Shown in pieces: positions 17,539-27,238 of a DNA stretch of 64,000 nt (the stretch's first letter is position 1; every line of letters begins with the position of its first letter). Made by a program: the position numbers and the translations under genes. Below the pieces are notes generated by a model. It was not told the origin of the DNA. It made no database searches and saw only the letters and a program-made list of their open reading frames with translations. This DNA comes from BS750m-G62 sp964577175 (GTDB lineage: Bacteria; Planctomycetota; Phycisphaerae; FEN-1346): the NCBI GenBank assembly GCA_964577175.1, contig CAZNYC010000003.1:1-64000 (forward strand), given 5' to 3'.

Positions 17539-17567
17539 AGCCTAACACCAAAACGGGGGTCTGTCAA
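17539..17567 (-). promoter_or_regulatory. Sigma70-like promoter of the TPR/FG-GAP copy B unit
   Basis: On the minus strand TTGACA (17567-17562) and TAGGCT (17544-17539) are separated by exactly 17 bases. The -35 box is a perfect consensus. The predicted start lies about 90 bases upstream of ATG 17444. Confidence 0.55.
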
Positions 17568-17642
17568 GCGCCCCGGGGCGGAAAACTGCGGTTTCAACAG
17601 CCTTGGCCGGAGTCGTCCGAGGTGAGTTTCATGAAGCGGCCT

Positions 17643-17759
17643 GCGCGGTGCCTGGTCGTGGGCACCGGGCATCGATCGCGGCGGCCAAGACCGGCCGCCG
17701 CGCAGCCTTGCAGGGCGGAGAGCCTGCACGGACGGCCGGGAGACCCGCCGCGCACAACG
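17643..17759. repeat. Cluster of REP-like palindromes
   Basis: Three elements: cggtgcc...gggcaccg near 17646-17666; a 10-bp stem cgcggcggcc / ggccgccgcg at 17677-17702 with a 6-base loop; and a gggagacccgccgcgcac half-site near 17738 that matches the main repeat family of this window. Confidence 0.6.
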
Positions 17760-17779
17760 TGCCGTCGTCGTACCCGCCG

Positions 17780-20700
17780 CTACCGTTCGAACACATGTCG
17801 CGTGTTGTACTGCCGACGGTAGGCGCGGGTCTCGGGCGTCTCCGGGTAGCGCTCATCGGGACCGTACGGGTACCGGCTCATCCCATGGAACGGCAGCGGG
17901 CCGACGGTGTCCGGAAACGCCGTGTACAGGTCCATGTCTTTGCAGTAACTGTCGGTCTTGAGGATGAAGGAGCGCCGCCAGCCCTCGGGCACCGGACCGA
18001 ACGCCTCGACGGGGTAGCGCAGCGTGACCTCGTCGCCCGGGCCGAGTATGGCGTAGCGGTCGTCCGTGCGGCGGACGAGGTCCGTCACCGGCCCGTAGCG
18101 GGTGTAGGCACCCGTCATGAGTTTGAAGGGGGCGGAGGTATCGACGTTCTCGTAATCGTACAGATTCGGGTGCCGGCCGTCGGGCGAGTACTCGCGCGGG
18201 AAGCCCAGGAAGTGCAGGTCCGCCGACCGGGCCGCGACCAGCGTCACGCGCACGGGCGGATCCTCCTCGTGGACGATCAGGACGAGGCGGTCCCAGTAAA
18301 CCTCCATGTTGCTTGCGATTCGCAGCCGCCGGTCGCCGGGGCGAACCTTGCCCGTTACCTCCAGCGTCATCATGTGCCGGATACCGGCCGGGTAGCCGAC
18401 TTCGCGGAAGAGTTCGACCCACCGGCCGTCGCGCCGGACGTAAAGGCTGGGCGCCTTCGCCCGCCGCCCGGCCTGGTGCGCGGCGTAGTTCGTGGACGAG
18501 TACCCATACTCGACCCACCCATGGGCGAGCAGCACGAGCCGGGCTCCCGCCGGCACGCGGGCCAAGCGGTCGCCGAAGTCGAGTTCCACGAAGTGGTCCT
18601 CGGCCAGACCCATGAACCGACGGTCGGGCGTGGTCGCGCCCGCGTACCGCCGGTCGACGCGCCGAAGGCGGTCCGTCACGTCCCGGCCGCGATGGTCCAC
18701 CGCCCGGATAGGCGCGATCGGGTCCCGGTAACAGAAGACCTCGAAATCGGGCGGGTCGGCCCGGATGGCCATCATCTCGTTCGGGACCGCGTGCGTGCCC
18801 GCGGGATGGTCGACGGCGAGGAGGGTCGCCTCGTCCAGGTACGAGATCTCCTCGAGCGGCTCGGTGACCTGGAGGACGTAGTCCCCTCCCTTGGGCGCGA
18901 GGTCCGGCACGGGCACGTACTCCGTGGGGTCCGGCGTCGCGTACGTGTTCGGCGCGACCCAGTACCCCACGCCGCCCACGCCGGCGAAGTCCGAGACGAA
19001 CGCAAACCGCTCGCCGGTCCAGGCGAACAGGCACGGGCACGATGAGGTCTTCCGCGACAGTTCCACGACCCGGGCCACGCGGTCGCCGGGCAGTTCCAGT
19101 TCCGACTGGAGGACGGCGTCCGGCCAGACGACCCGCAGCCAGTCGACCCGCGTGTACGGGCCCAGGCCGGCGTGGATGCGCAAGGGCGGCATGGCGACCG
19201 GCCCGGCGCACCCCCCCACCCGGTACTGCTGGAACACGCGGCCGGTCTTGACTTCCACCCGGGCCCCGATGGCGGAGGCGTTGGAGCGCGTCTTCTGGTC
19301 CCGGCCTCGGGTGCCCCGTGCGTCGATGGCAATCCAGTGCCCGCCTTCCGTCACGTTCCGGATGAGACGCAGCGGCCGGCCGGCACAGGCAAGCAGCAGG
19401 TCGCAGCGCCCGTCGCCGGTCATGTCCGCCGCCACGCAACTGGCCGGCCCGCCCGTCTCGACGGCCGCCAGCAGGTGACCGGGATCGGCCCGGTCGGCCC
19501 GCCGGAACCGGTCGCGCGGCCAATCGTTGACGAGCAGCACGAGCCCGCGGGTGCCGTCGTCGCGATGGGCGTCGGCGATGACGAGGTCCAGATCGCCGTC
19601 GTTGTCGAGGTCCGCGAACTGCCCCCCCGTGCCGCCCAGTCCCCCGTGACGGGCGGCGAAGTCGGCGTCGCGCTCGAACCGCATGCCCGAGACGTTGCGG
19701 TACAGCGTCACCCGGTCGCCTGTGAAGACGAGGACGTCGCGGTCGCCGTCCTTGTCCGGATCGCCCGTCGTGGCGCCGACGACGCCGGCGGCGTCGAGAC
19801 CGGTCGCATCCGCCTCGGCCGCGTTGTAGACGCCCCCCCGGTCGTTGACGAGGATGATGGGCGGCCGCCCATCCGCCGGGAAGACCGCCAGGTCGAGGTC
19901 GCGGTCATCGTCGAAGTCGTCGTAGACGGCGGTGGCGACGGGGCCGGCGTCCGGCCCCAGGCCGAGGGCGCCTGCCACGTCGGTGAACGTACCGTTGCGG
20001 TTGTTGTTGTGGAGGCCGGAGGCGGCCGCCTTGCTCTCTCCACCCGCCGGGACCGAACCGGCCGCCAGGCGAAGGGCCAGAAGGTCCAGGTCGCCGTCGC
20101 TGTCCAGGTCGACCATCCGCGCGCCGATGGTCAGGCAGTTGGCCCCGGCAACGCCGTCCGGCGTGGCGGCGGCGAATCGGCCGGCGCCGTCGTTCGTCAT
20201 TAGCACATCCGGCCCCGCCCGGCCGAGCCACAGGTCCGGGTCGCCGTCGTTATCAACGTCGCCGAAACACGGCGAGACGCCACGGGCGCCGAGGGCCGGG
20301 CCCGCCTCGAACCCGCCGGCGCCGTCGTTCAGCCAGAGGCGGACGGCCCCGTCCGCTCCGGCGGCGGTGACGCACACGTCCAGGTCACCGTCGCCGTCGA
20401 CGTCCTCGACGGCAAGGCCGGGCAGCGCCACCGTGCCGCCGCCCCACTCCCAGGCCTGGACCGCGGGACCGAAGGTCTGGACGTCGGGCGAGAAAACAAC
20501 CCGCTGCGGGCCCGGCCGCCTCGGCACAGGCAGGGGCAGGCTGTCCGGCCCGAGCACGCGATAGTATCGGCCGGCCATGCCGTACGTCTTCTGGACCACG
20601 TGGCTGCCGCCGCTGAGTTCCGCCTCGTTCAGGACCTTGAAGCGGCGGAACAGGACCATCGCCTCCTTCGGCTTGCCCGTTCGCCGGTACAGCAGGGCCA

Positions 20701-21328
20701 GGCGATAGATGGCGGAAACGAAACCGGGATCGAGGTCCAGGACCCGTTCGAGCATCTTGAGGCCCTCGTCGTTTCGCCCGAGGCCGAGGAGGGTCTCGGC
20801 CACTTTGTACGCCACGTACGGCGAGTCGGGGTCCGCGTCGAGGACGGCCCGGAAGTGTTCAAGGGCCTCGGCGTCGTTGCCTTCGTGCTGCTCGAGCAAT
20901 CCAAGGCAGAACCGCGCGTGGCGGTGGCCGGGATGGGCCTCGAGTATCTCGGCAAACACCTGCCGAGCCTTGCGCAGGCGCTCCTCGGCCCGCTCCTGGC
21001 CGTGCAGGTTGAAATACGCCAGGCCGAGGTTGAACCGGGCGGGTGTCCAGCCGGGCGCGACGTCCAACACCTGCACGAAGGCGGCCGCCGCCTTGGCGTA
21101 CGCGTACTGCTCCATCAGGGCGCAGCCGCGGTTGAAGGTCGCCAGGGCTTTGGCCTGACCCTCAGTGAGGCCGGAACGTTCTGCCGCCGGTCCGTCGTCA
21201 GCGGGAATCGCGACTGGGTCTGCCCACGCCACAACGACAGCGGCCGCGAGCAGTACAAAGCCTGAGGGCCGGACGCCGCCCGCCCTCCCCTCGTCCCGCG
21301 GCGTACAGGGTGGCTCGTTGGCGAGCAT
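17780..21328 (-). CDS. Large TPR, FG-GAP/UnbV protein with unassigned C-terminal region
   Basis: A 1182-aa exported protein. I chose ATG 21328 because ggaggga sits 9 bases upstream and a signal peptide follows (GFVLLAAAVVVAWA); the frame is open to 21451 but without such support. TPR repeats span about 45-250 (RFCLGLLEQHEGNDAEALEH), FG-GAP loops about 310-640 (DVDGDGDLDVCV, DLDNDGDLDLVIA) and a UnbV-like module about 680-763. Residues about 770-1182 form a further region I cannot name, with conserved-looking blocks such as YWVAPNTYATPDPTEYVP, RIASNMEVYWDRL and KTDSYCKDMDLYTAFPD, which look beta-rich. It fuses in one chain the TPR and FG-GAP/UnbV halves that are separate genes at 11065-17444, supporting a physical TPR to FG-GAP partnership. 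Confidence 0.75.
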   Translation of the reverse strand: MLANEPPCTPRDEGRAGGVRPSGFVLLAAAVVVAWADPVAIPADDGPAAERSGLTEGQAKALATFNRGCALMEQYAYAKAAAAFVQVLDVAPGWTPARFNLGLAYFNLHGQERAEERLRKARQVFAEILEAHPGHRHARFCLGLLEQHEGNDAEALEHFRAVLDADPDSPYVAYKVAETLLGLGRNDEGLKMLERVLDLDPGFVSAIYRLALLYRRTGKPKEAMVLFRRFKVLNEAELSGGSHVVQKTYGMAGRYYRVLGPDSLPLPVPRRPGPQRVVFSPDVQTFGPAVQAWEWGGGTVALPGLAVEDVDGDGDLDVCVTAAGADGAVRLWLNDGAGGFEAGPALGARGVSPCFGDVDNDGDPDLWLGRAGPDVLMTNDGAGRFAAATPDGVAGANCLTIGARMVDLDSDGDLDLLALRLAAGSVPAGGESKAAASGLHNNNRNGTFTDVAGALGLGPDAGPVATAVYDDFDDDRDLDLAVFPADGRPPIILVNDRGGVYNAAEADATGLDAAGVVGATTGDPDKDGDRDVLVFTGDRVTLYRNVSGMRFERDADFAARHGGLGGTGGQFADLDNDGDLDLVIADAHRDDGTRGLVLLVNDWPRDRFRRADRADPGHLLAAVETGGPASCVAADMTGDGRCDLLLACAGRPLRLIRNVTEGGHWIAIDARGTRGRDQKTRSNASAIGARVEVKTGRVFQQYRVGGCAGPVAMPPLRIHAGLGPYTRVDWLRVVWPDAVLQSELELPGDRVARVVELSRKTSSCPCLFAWTGERFAFVSDFAGVGGVGYWVAPNTYATPDPTEYVPVPDLAPKGGDYVLQVTEPLEEISYLDEATLLAVDHPAGTHAVPNEMMAIRADPPDFEVFCYRDPIAPIRAVDHRGRDVTDRLRRVDRRYAGATTPDRRFMGLAEDHFVELDFGDRLARVPAGARLVLLAHGWVEYGYSSTNYAAHQAGRRAKAPSLYVRRDGRWVELFREVGYPAGIRHMMTLEVTGKVRPGDRRLRIASNMEVYWDRLVLIVHEEDPPVRVTLVAARSADLHFLGFPREYSPDGRHPNLYDYENVDTSAPFKLMTGAYTRYGPVTDLVRRTDDRYAILGPGDEVTLRYPVEAFGPVPEGWRRSFILKTDSYCKDMDLYTAFPDTVGPLPFHGMSRYPYGPDERYPETPETRAYRRQYNTRHVFER

Positions 21329-21845
21329 GGGAATCGGTCTCCCTCCACGATATGGCAAGGCGGACGTGCTTTCGGGTCCTCGGTACCCGCTGCCTGGACC
21401 AAGGATATGGTAACAACCGGCAAGGTCGTTGGCCAGTTCCATCCCGCACACAGACCGCGTCGTGCAAAAGCGGTCTTCTGTTGGCGGCGCATGCAGATAT
21501 GGTGTCTTCAGCGTCAGCCGCGCCGGGCACTCCGCCGCCGGAGCAGCACACCCAGTCCGCCGGAGGCCGGCAAGGGAAGGGTGACGGGCTCAGGGACGGC
21601 CGTCCCTCCCGAGTCGCCATCGTAAACGGCGACGAGCGGCCGGCCCGTCGTGTCGATGAGCCCCCTCGGCAATCCACCCCGACGCCAGGTCGGCGGCGTA
21701 GCGGTCGCGGTAGGGGTGGATACAGGCCTTGCCCGGGGCGGGCGGTCGGTACGAGGCCCTCACCCGCGCGGACGGCGGCCACCCGAGTCCCCTGGGGTGC
21801 TTTTGCCTTTCCTCCAGCCGAATCCCGAAACAGGAAGTCGCGGCG
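21329..21845. other. Intergenic region with a decayed PEP-CTERM gene end
   Basis: There is no intact gene in these 517 bases. The only protein-like signal is a PEP-CTERM tail on the minus strand (21514-21660), with shifted, degenerate frames upstream of it. The segment next to 21328 carries the ribosome-binding site of the giant FG-GAP gene. Confidence 0.5.
21514..21660 (-). pseudogene. PEP-CTERM sorting tail of a decayed or frameshifted exported protein
   Basis: In a frame without a start codon, the minus strand encodes about 48 residues ending in a textbook PEP-CTERM tail: VPEP, then a short hydrophobic stretch (VTLPLPASGGLGVLL), then RRRSARRG and a stop. Upstream the same frame meets a stop at about 21760. 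A different frame there reads more protein-like (YAADLASGWIAEG), which suggests a frameshift. PEP-CTERM tails direct exosortase-mediated surface sorting. It may be a relic, or a gene broken by a sequencing error. Confidence 0.5.
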
Positions 21846-24212
21846 CTACTCGCGCTGCCATTTCCAATTTCGGATCTCCGGCATGTCCTGCCCGTGCGTG
21901 CGGATGTACGCCTTGTGCTCGATCAGTTTATCGCGGATCCACTGCTTGGCGTAGGCGGCCTTGGAACCGAGTTTGGGCACGCGGTCGATCACGTCGCCCA
22001 CCAGGTGGAAGCGGTCGAGGTCGTTCATGACCACCATGTCGAACGGCGTGGTCGTGGTGCCCTCTTCTTTGTAGCCGCGCACGTGCAGATGAGCGTGGTT
22101 GGTGCGACGATAGGTCAGACGGTGGATCAGGTACGGGTAGCCGTGGTAGGCGAAGATGATCGGCTTGTCGCGCGTGAAGAGGTCGTCGAACTCGCGGTCC
22201 GACAGGCCGTGCGGATGCTCGCTTTCGGCCTGCAGCGTCATCAGGTCGACGACGTTGACCACGCGGACCTTCAGGTCGGGGAACAGGTCGCGCATCAGGT
22301 CGACCGCCGCCAGCGTTTCCATGGTCGGCACGTCCCCGCAACAGGCCATGACGACGTCGGGCTCGCCGCCGCGATCGTTGGAGGCCCACTCCCAGATGCC
22401 CACGCCCGCCGTGCAGTGCTTCACGGCGGCGTCCATGTCGAGCCACTGGACCTGCGGCTGCTTTCCGGCCACGATGACGTTGATGTAGTCGCGGCTCCGC
22501 AGGCAATGGTCGGTCACCGAGAGCAGCGTGTTGGCGTCGGGCGGCAGGTAGACGCGGATGATGTCGGCCTTCTTGTTGACCACCAGGTCGATGAAGCCCG
22601 GGTCCTGGTGGGTGAAGCCGTTGTGGTCCTGCCGCCACACGTGGCTCGTGAGCAGGTAATTCAGCGAGGCGATGGGCCGCCGCCACGGAATGTCGCCGGT
22701 GACCTTCAGCCACTTGGCATGCTGGTTGAACATCGAGTCGACGATATGGATGAACGCTTCGTAGCAGTTGAAGAAGCCGTGCCGCCCGGTCAGGAGGTAC
22801 CCCTCCAGCCAGCCTTGGCAGAGGTGCTCGCTGAGGACCTCCATCACCCGGCCGTCGGGCGACATGTTTTCGTCGCCGTCGGCGATCTCGGCCATCCAGG
22901 TGCGGCTATCGGCGTCGAAGACCGCCGACCAGCGGTTCGATTGGGTCTCGTCGGGGCTCATGATGCGAAAGTTGCGTTGCCCGGCGTTCAGTTTCATCAC
23001 GTCGCGGATGAACGTGCCCTGGACGCGGGTGGCCTCGGCCGTGCTGGCCCCCGGCTGCGGCACGTCGACCGCGTAGTCGCGGAAATCGGGCAACCGGAGG
23101 TCCTTCCGCAGCAGCCCGCCGTTGGCGTGCGGGTTGGCCCCCATGCGCCGGTTGCCTTTGGGGGGCAGTTCGGCCAACGCCGGGTTCAGGCAGCCGTCCT
23201 TGTCGAAAAGTTCCTCGGCGCGGTAACTCCTCATCCAGGCTTCCAGGTCGCCGATGTGCTCCGGGTCCTGGTGCAGCCCCGAGAGCGGCACCTGGTGCGA
23301 GCGGAACGTCCCTTCGATGCGTTTGCCATCGACTTCCTTCGGGCCGGTCCAGCCCTTGGGGGTGCGGAGGACGATCATCGGCCAGGCGGGGCGATCGGGC
23401 ACCCCCTTGCCGCTGCGGGCCTTTTTCTGAATCGCGGCGATCTTGTCCACGGCCGTGTCGAGCGTTTCGGCCATCCTGCGGTGCATGGCCCCGGGCTCGC
23501 GGCCCTCGACGACCATCGGTTCGTACCCGTAGCCGCGGAAGAGTTGGTCGAGTTCGTCGGGACGGATGCGGGCCAGCACGGTGGGACCCGCAATCTTGTA
23601 ACCGTTCAGGTGCAACACCGGTAGGACGGCGCCGTCGCGGGCGGGGTTGAGGAACTTGTTCGAGTGCCAACTCGCGGCCATGGGCCCGGTCTCGGCTTCG
23701 CCGTCACCGACCACGCACAGGACCAGCAGGTCCGGATTGTCGAACGCCGCGCCGAAGGCGTGGGCCAGGCTGTAGCCGAGTTCGCCGCCCTCGTGGATCG
23801 AGCCGGGCGTCTCCGGGGCCACGTGGCTGGGCACGCCGCCGGGAAACGAAAACTGCTTGAACAGCCGCTTCAGCCCCGATGCGTCCTGGGGGATGTCCGG
23901 GTAAACCTCGCTGTAGGTGCCCTCGAGGTAGGTATTGGCCACCAGGCCCGGACCGCCGTGGCCGGGACCAGTAACGAAGATGGCGTCGAGGCCGCGCTGC
24001 TTGATGACGCGGTTCATGTGGACGTAGAGGAAGTTCAGGCCCGGGGTGGTGCCCCAGTGGCCGAGCAGGCGGGGCTTGATGTGCTCTCTCCGGAGGGGTT
24101 CCCTCAGCAGGGGATTATCCATCAGGTAGATCTGGCCGACGCTAAGGTAGTTCGCGGCCCGCCAGTAGGCGTCCATCTTCTGAAGCAGGTCGTCGCTGAG
24201 GGGGCTGGCCAT
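21846..24212 (-). CDS. xfp: Xylulose-5-phosphate/fructose-6-phosphate phosphoketolase
   Basis: A 788-aa cytosolic thiamine-diphosphate enzyme that splits xylulose 5-phosphate or fructose 6-phosphate with phosphate, giving acetyl phosphate plus glyceraldehyde 3-phosphate or erythrose 4-phosphate. Length fits the family (about 790-800). Family motifs are clear: [38 protein letters not shown] near the N-terminus and [20 protein letters not shown], which includes the GDGE cofactor-binding start, plus a C-terminal [14 protein letters not shown] 24212 is preceded by ggaaagggg; a GTG at 24245 is in frame but unsupported. It stands alone with no acetate kinase or transketolase nearby, and diverges from the MoxR operon. 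It would provide acetyl phosphate for ATP formation or carbon saving. It does not tell xylulose from fructose preference. Confidence 0.95.
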   Translation of the reverse strand: MASPLSDDLLQKMDAYWRAANYLSVGQIYLMDNPLLREPLRREHIKPRLLGHWGTTPGLNFLYVHMNRVIKQRGLDAIFVTGPGHGGPGLVANTYLEGTYSEVYPDIPQDASGLKRLFKQFSFPGGVPSHVAPETPGSIHEGGELGYSLAHAFGAAFDNPDLLVLCVVGDGEAETGPMAASWHSNKFLNPARDGAVLPVLHLNGYKIAGPTVLARIRPDELDQLFRGYGYEPMVVEGREPGAMHRRMAETLDTAVDKIAAIQKKARSGKGVPDRPAWPMIVLRTPKGWTGPKEVDGKRIEGTFRSHQVPLSGLHQDPEHIGDLEAWMRSYRAEELFDKDGCLNPALAELPPKGNRRMGANPHANGGLLRKDLRLPDFRDYAVDVPQPGASTAEATRVQGTFIRDVMKLNAGQRNFRIMSPDETQSNRWSAVFDADSRTWMAEIADGDENMSPDGRVMEVLSEHLCQGWLEGYLLTGRHGFFNCYEAFIHIVDSMFNQHAKWLKVTGDIPWRRPIASLNYLLTSHVWRQDHNGFTHQDPGFIDLVVNKKADIIRVYLPPDANTLLSVTDHCLRSRDYINVIVAGKQPQVQWLDMDAAVKHCTAGVGIWEWASNDRGGEPDVVMACCGDVPTMETLAAVDLMRDLFPDLKVRVVNVVDLMTLQAESEHPHGLSDREFDDLFTRDKPIIFAYHGYPYLIHRLTYRRTNHAHLHVRGYKEEGTTTTPFDMVVMNDLDRFHLVGDVIDRVPKLGSKAAYAKQWIRDKLIEHKAYIRTHGQDMPEIRNWKWQRE

Positions 24213-24250
24213 GGGCGGTTCCCCTTTCCGTTCGGGAGGAGACACCCTTC

Positions 24251-24280
24251 ACGGTAGCAACCCTCGTGCCCCGCATTCAA
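24251..24280 (-). promoter_or_regulatory. Possible xfp promoter
   Basis: On the minus strand TTGAAT (24280-24275) and TACCGT (24256-24251) are 18 bases apart, giving a short leader of about 35 nt before ATG 24212. The -10 box is weak. Confidence 0.3.
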
Positions 24281-24563
24281 CCCCTGCCGCTGATTAGTAC
24301 GACATCGCTAACCCATGCGCGGCGGGGCTCTGTAGCCACTGTGCTTAACGCGACCGGCCTGCGGTGGGCGGCGGGTGCCCCTCGGCTCTGCTCGGCGCAG
24401 GCTCCGACCTGCCGCGCTCGAGTCGGCGTCGTCGTGCCGGGTGATGTGCGGCCTGCACCTCCCTCTGAAATTACACACAACAAGTTACGCTACTGCCTCG
24501 CTCCGGGCGTCGCCGGCCGGCACAGGCTTGAGGAACTTGCATGAATGACGTACAGATTTCTTC

Positions 24564-24592
24564 TTGTTCCTGCCCCGAACCGGGCGTATGGT
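24564..24592 (+). promoter_or_regulatory. Candidate sigma70 promoter of the MoxR/vWA operon
   Basis: TTGTTC (24564-24569) and TATGGT (24587-24592) are 17 bases apart, about 75 bases upstream of ATG 24669. Confidence 0.45.
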
Positions 24593-24668
24593 AAACGGTG
24601 CCGCGGTGCGTGGGCGGGCGGCGGACCGCCCTGCCCCGTTCTCCCGGCCGGCGGAGCGAGGTTTCTCC

Positions 24669-26192
24669 ATGCCAGATGCCCACGAACCCGACCGAGGTGT
24701 GCGGAGCCTGCGGCTGCGCCTGGCGGCCATGCTGGCGGGTCGCTACGCCCTCCGATTCACGGCAGCGTGGTGTTTCGCCTGGGGCGTGGCGGTGCTCGCA
24801 CTCCGGGCCCTTCTGGGCGCGGCGGCTGGCCCGCTGTTGTGGGGACTGGCGGGCCTGGCCCCGGGTGCCGCCGGCGCCTGCATCCTGGCGTGGCGGCGGT
24901 TGCCGTCGCCCGCGGCCGTCCGGGCGCTGCTGGACGACGTGTCCCGCGGCGGCGGACTCGTCATGGCGCTCGCGGAGGTGCCGCTCGGCGCCTGGGAGAC
25001 ACACGTCCCCGCGGTCGCGCCGCCGCGCCTCGTCTGGCGCAAGCGGCCGCTGCTGCTGCTCGTCGCCGGGGCGGTCACCTTCCTGGCCCTGGGTTTCGCC
25101 GTGCCACAGCGGATGGTCGAGATCCAGCGGAGCCATCCCCTGGAGGTCACGGACGAGGTGGCCGACCTGCAGGCGAAAATCGAGGTGCTGGAAGAGGAGC
25201 AGGTGCTGGCGGAGGAAGAGGCGGAGTCGCTCCGGCAGGCCCTTCGGCAGGCGGCCGACGAGGCCACCGGCGACGACCCCGCCAAAACGTGGGAGGCGCT
25301 CGACCACCTCGACGATACCGTCCACACGGCCGCCGACGACGCCGCCGAAGACGCCGCCGCCCGGAACGAGACGCTCTCGAAGGCGGAGTCGCTGGCCCGG
25401 GCCCTCGGCCGCGACGCCGACCGGTTGGACGGCGAATCGTTCGAGGCGGCGACGAAGAAACTCTCCGACCTCCTCCAGCAAATCGCGGAAGGCGATCGCG
25501 ACGGCAAGAGCCGGCACGGCCGCGAGGTCGGTGAGAACGGACAGGCCACGGACGCCGGCGACACCACGGCCGCCGAGAAGGCCCTCCGCGAGCACCTCGA
25601 CGCCTGTGAGGCCGGCCGCCTCACCGCCGGCATGTGCCGGGCGATGGCCGGCGACCTCGCCCGGTCCCGGAATGCGATCCGGGCGCGGCTGGCGCGGCTG
25701 GAGGAGGCGGGGCTCATTGATCCCGATGCCCTCCGCCGGCTCGTCCAGGGCGACCTGAAACCGGGCGACCTCGCGGCCTTCCTCGAAGGCCTGGAGGGCG
25801 AGGGCCTGACGCCCGAGACGATGATCGAGCAATGGTTGGCGGGCGGCCCCGGCCGGGGCGGCATCAGCCGCGGACCCGGCGAGGCGCCCATGTTCGAAGG
25901 CCGGCAGACGTCCGAGGAGGGCGTCGAGTTCAAGGAAGAATCGCTGCCCCCGCCGACGGTGGCCGACCTCAAGCAGAGCCGCCGCCTCGGCGTCAGCCTG
26001 GGCGCCCCGGCCGTCGAGGAAAGCGAACCGGCCGCGTCGGGCGGCGGCCTGGACGCCGCCCGGTCCGGCGGCGGCAGCGCCCATACGCACCGCGTTCTGC
26101 CAAAGCACCGCCGCGCCGTCCAACGGTACTTCCGGCGCGACTCCGGAGACGCCCCCGCCCCGCCGCCGTCAAGCGACAGGAGAGGCCCGTGA
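24669..26192 (+). CDS. Membrane protein with coiled-coil domain, first gene of the MoxR operon
   Basis: A 507-aa protein. ATG 24669 follows a gagcgagg-type ribosome-binding site; the open frame extends upstream but overlaps the promoter. Hydrophobic segments lie at about 30-80 and again at about 120-145 (LLLLVAGAVTFLALGFAV). After that comes a long charged helical region rich in Glu and Ala (about 160-300, LQAKIEVLEEEQVLAEEEAE), predicted coiled coil, and a Pro/Gly-rich C-terminus. No enzyme motif is seen. Its stop overlaps the GTG of the MoxR gene by 4 bases. Uncharacterised proteins of this shape often head planctomycete MoxR/vWA operons; I infer a membrane scaffold but do not assign a function. 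Confidence 0.65.
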   Translation: MPDAHEPDRGVRSLRLRLAAMLAGRYALRFTAAWCFAWGVAVLALRALLGAAAGPLLWGLAGLAPGAAGACILAWRRLPSPAAVRALLDDVSRGGGLVMALAEVPLGAWETHVPAVAPPRLVWRKRPLLLLVAGAVTFLALGFAVPQRMVEIQRSHPLEVTDEVADLQAKIEVLEEEQVLAEEEAESLRQALRQAADEATGDDPAKTWEALDHLDDTVHTAADDAAEDAAARNETLSKAESLARALGRDADRLDGESFEAATKKLSDLLQQIAEGDRDGKSRHGREVGENGQATDAGDTTAAEKALREHLDACEAGRLTAGMCRAMAGDLARSRNAIRARLARLEEAGLIDPDALRRLVQGDLKPGDLAAFLEGLEGEGLTPETMIEQWLAGGPGRGGISRGPGEAPMFEGRQTSEEGVEFKEESLPPPTVADLKQSRRLGVSLGAPAVEESEPAASGGGLDAARSGGGSAHTHRVLPKHRRAVQRYFRRDSGDAPAPPPSSDRRGP

Positions 26193-27238
26193 CCGCATCC
26201 GACGCCGTCCCCCAGCCGGACGAACTCACGCCCGCGACCGACCTCGTCAGTCGGGTGCTCGAGCAACTCGACCGCCTCATGCTCGGGCAGGAAGACCTGC
26301 ACCGGATGGTCCTCGTCGGCATCCTGAGCCGCGGCCATATCCTCCTGGAAGGCGTGCCGGGCGTCGGCAAGACGGCCCTTGTGAAGGCCCTGGGCGAGGT
26401 AATGCACCTCGGGTTCAACCGCATCCAGTTCACGCCGGACCTCATGCCGGGCGACATCCTGGGCACGCACATCCTCCAGGACACGCCGTCCGGCGAGCGG
26501 GAAATGGTCTTCCAGCCGGGGCCGGTCTTCACGAACCTGCTGCTGGCCGACGAAATCAACCGGGCCTCGCCCAAGACGCAGTCGGCCCTGCTGGAGGCGA
26601 TGCAGGAACGGTGCGTCACGCTGCTGGGCCGGACCCGCCCCCTGCCGGAGCCGTTCTTCGTCCTGGCCTCGCAGAACCCGATCGAGATGGAGGGCACGTA
26701 CCCCCTGCCGGAGGCGCAGTTGGACCGGTTCCTCCTGAAGTTGAAGGTCGAGGCGGGCAACGTGGAGGTCCTGGACGAGATCATCTCGACCCGCCGGCAC
26801 GGCCACTTGCCCGAGCCCACGTGGTCGATGAGCGAGGAGGAACTGGCCTCGGTCTTCGCGGTGATGAACCGGCTGTACCTGCCGCGGCCGGTGTCGCGGT
26901 ACATCTCGCGGCTGGTGTCGGCGACGCATCCGGGCTCGGCCGAGGCGCCGCAGTCGGTGGGCCAGTACGTGGCGTACGGCGCCTCGCCGCGGGCCGGCAT
27001 TGCGATGGCGGAGTCCGGCCGCGCGGCCGCCCTCCTGGCCGGCCGGCCCACGGTCGGCTTCGAAGACGTGCGGCAGGTGGCGCCGGCCGTCCTCAACCAC
27101 CGCATCATCCTCAACTACAAGGCGCGGTTCGACGGCATCGACACCTGGAAGGTCATCGACGACCTGCTCGGGTCCCTGGACGAGGCAGAATTGAACCTGC
27201 CGGAGGACGTACAGGTGGCCGAGGAGACCTCCCCGTGA
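26189..27238 (+). CDS. MoxR-family AAA+ ATPase
   Basis: A 349-aa cytosolic AAA+ ATPase starting at GTG 26189 (aggagag upstream, GTGA overlap with the previous stop). Walker A is GVPGVGKT, Walker B is LLLADEINRASPKTQSALLE, and sensor residues follow in FFVLASQNPIEMEGTYPLPE; the lid helices are in the C-terminal third. MoxR ATPases act as chaperone-like remodelling factors with vWA-domain partners, for example in metal-cofactor insertion or envelope stress. The partners are encoded downstream (DUF58 at 31451 and vWA proteins at 32326 and 34095). The family assignment is certain; the client protein is unknown. Confidence 0.93.
   Translation: MTASDAVPQPDELTPATDLVSRVLEQLDRLMLGQEDLHRMVLVGILSRGHILLEGVPGVGKTALVKALGEVMHLGFNRIQFTPDLMPGDILGTHILQDTPSGEREMVFQPGPVFTNLLLADEINRASPKTQSALLEAMQERCVTLLGRTRPLPEPFFVLASQNPIEMEGTYPLPEAQLDRFLLKLKVEAGNVEVLDEIISTRRHGHLPEPTWSMSEEELASVFAVMNRLYLPRPVSRYISRLVSATHPGSAEAPQSVGQYVAYGASPRAGIAMAESGRAAALLAGRPTVGFEDVRQVAPAVLNHRIILNYKARFDGIDTWKVIDDLLGSLDEAELNLPEDVQVAEETSP

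Larger units (their letters stand above)
17445..17779. other. Intergenic region with palindrome cluster and promoter
   Basis: No gene is seen. The left part holds the promoter of the TPR/FG-GAP unit (17539-17567). The right part (about 17643-17759) is a cluster of palindromes lying just downstream of the giant FG-GAP gene on the minus strand, where it could serve as a transcription terminator. Confidence 0.55.
24213..24668. other. Divergent promoter region between xfp and the MoxR operon
   Basis: These 456 bases hold no gene. They include a candidate promoter for xfp (24251-24280, minus), a candidate promoter for the operon (24564-24592, plus) and a degenerate REP-like stretch around 24320-24420 (gcggcggg and ctgccgcgc half-sites). 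Confidence 0.5.
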
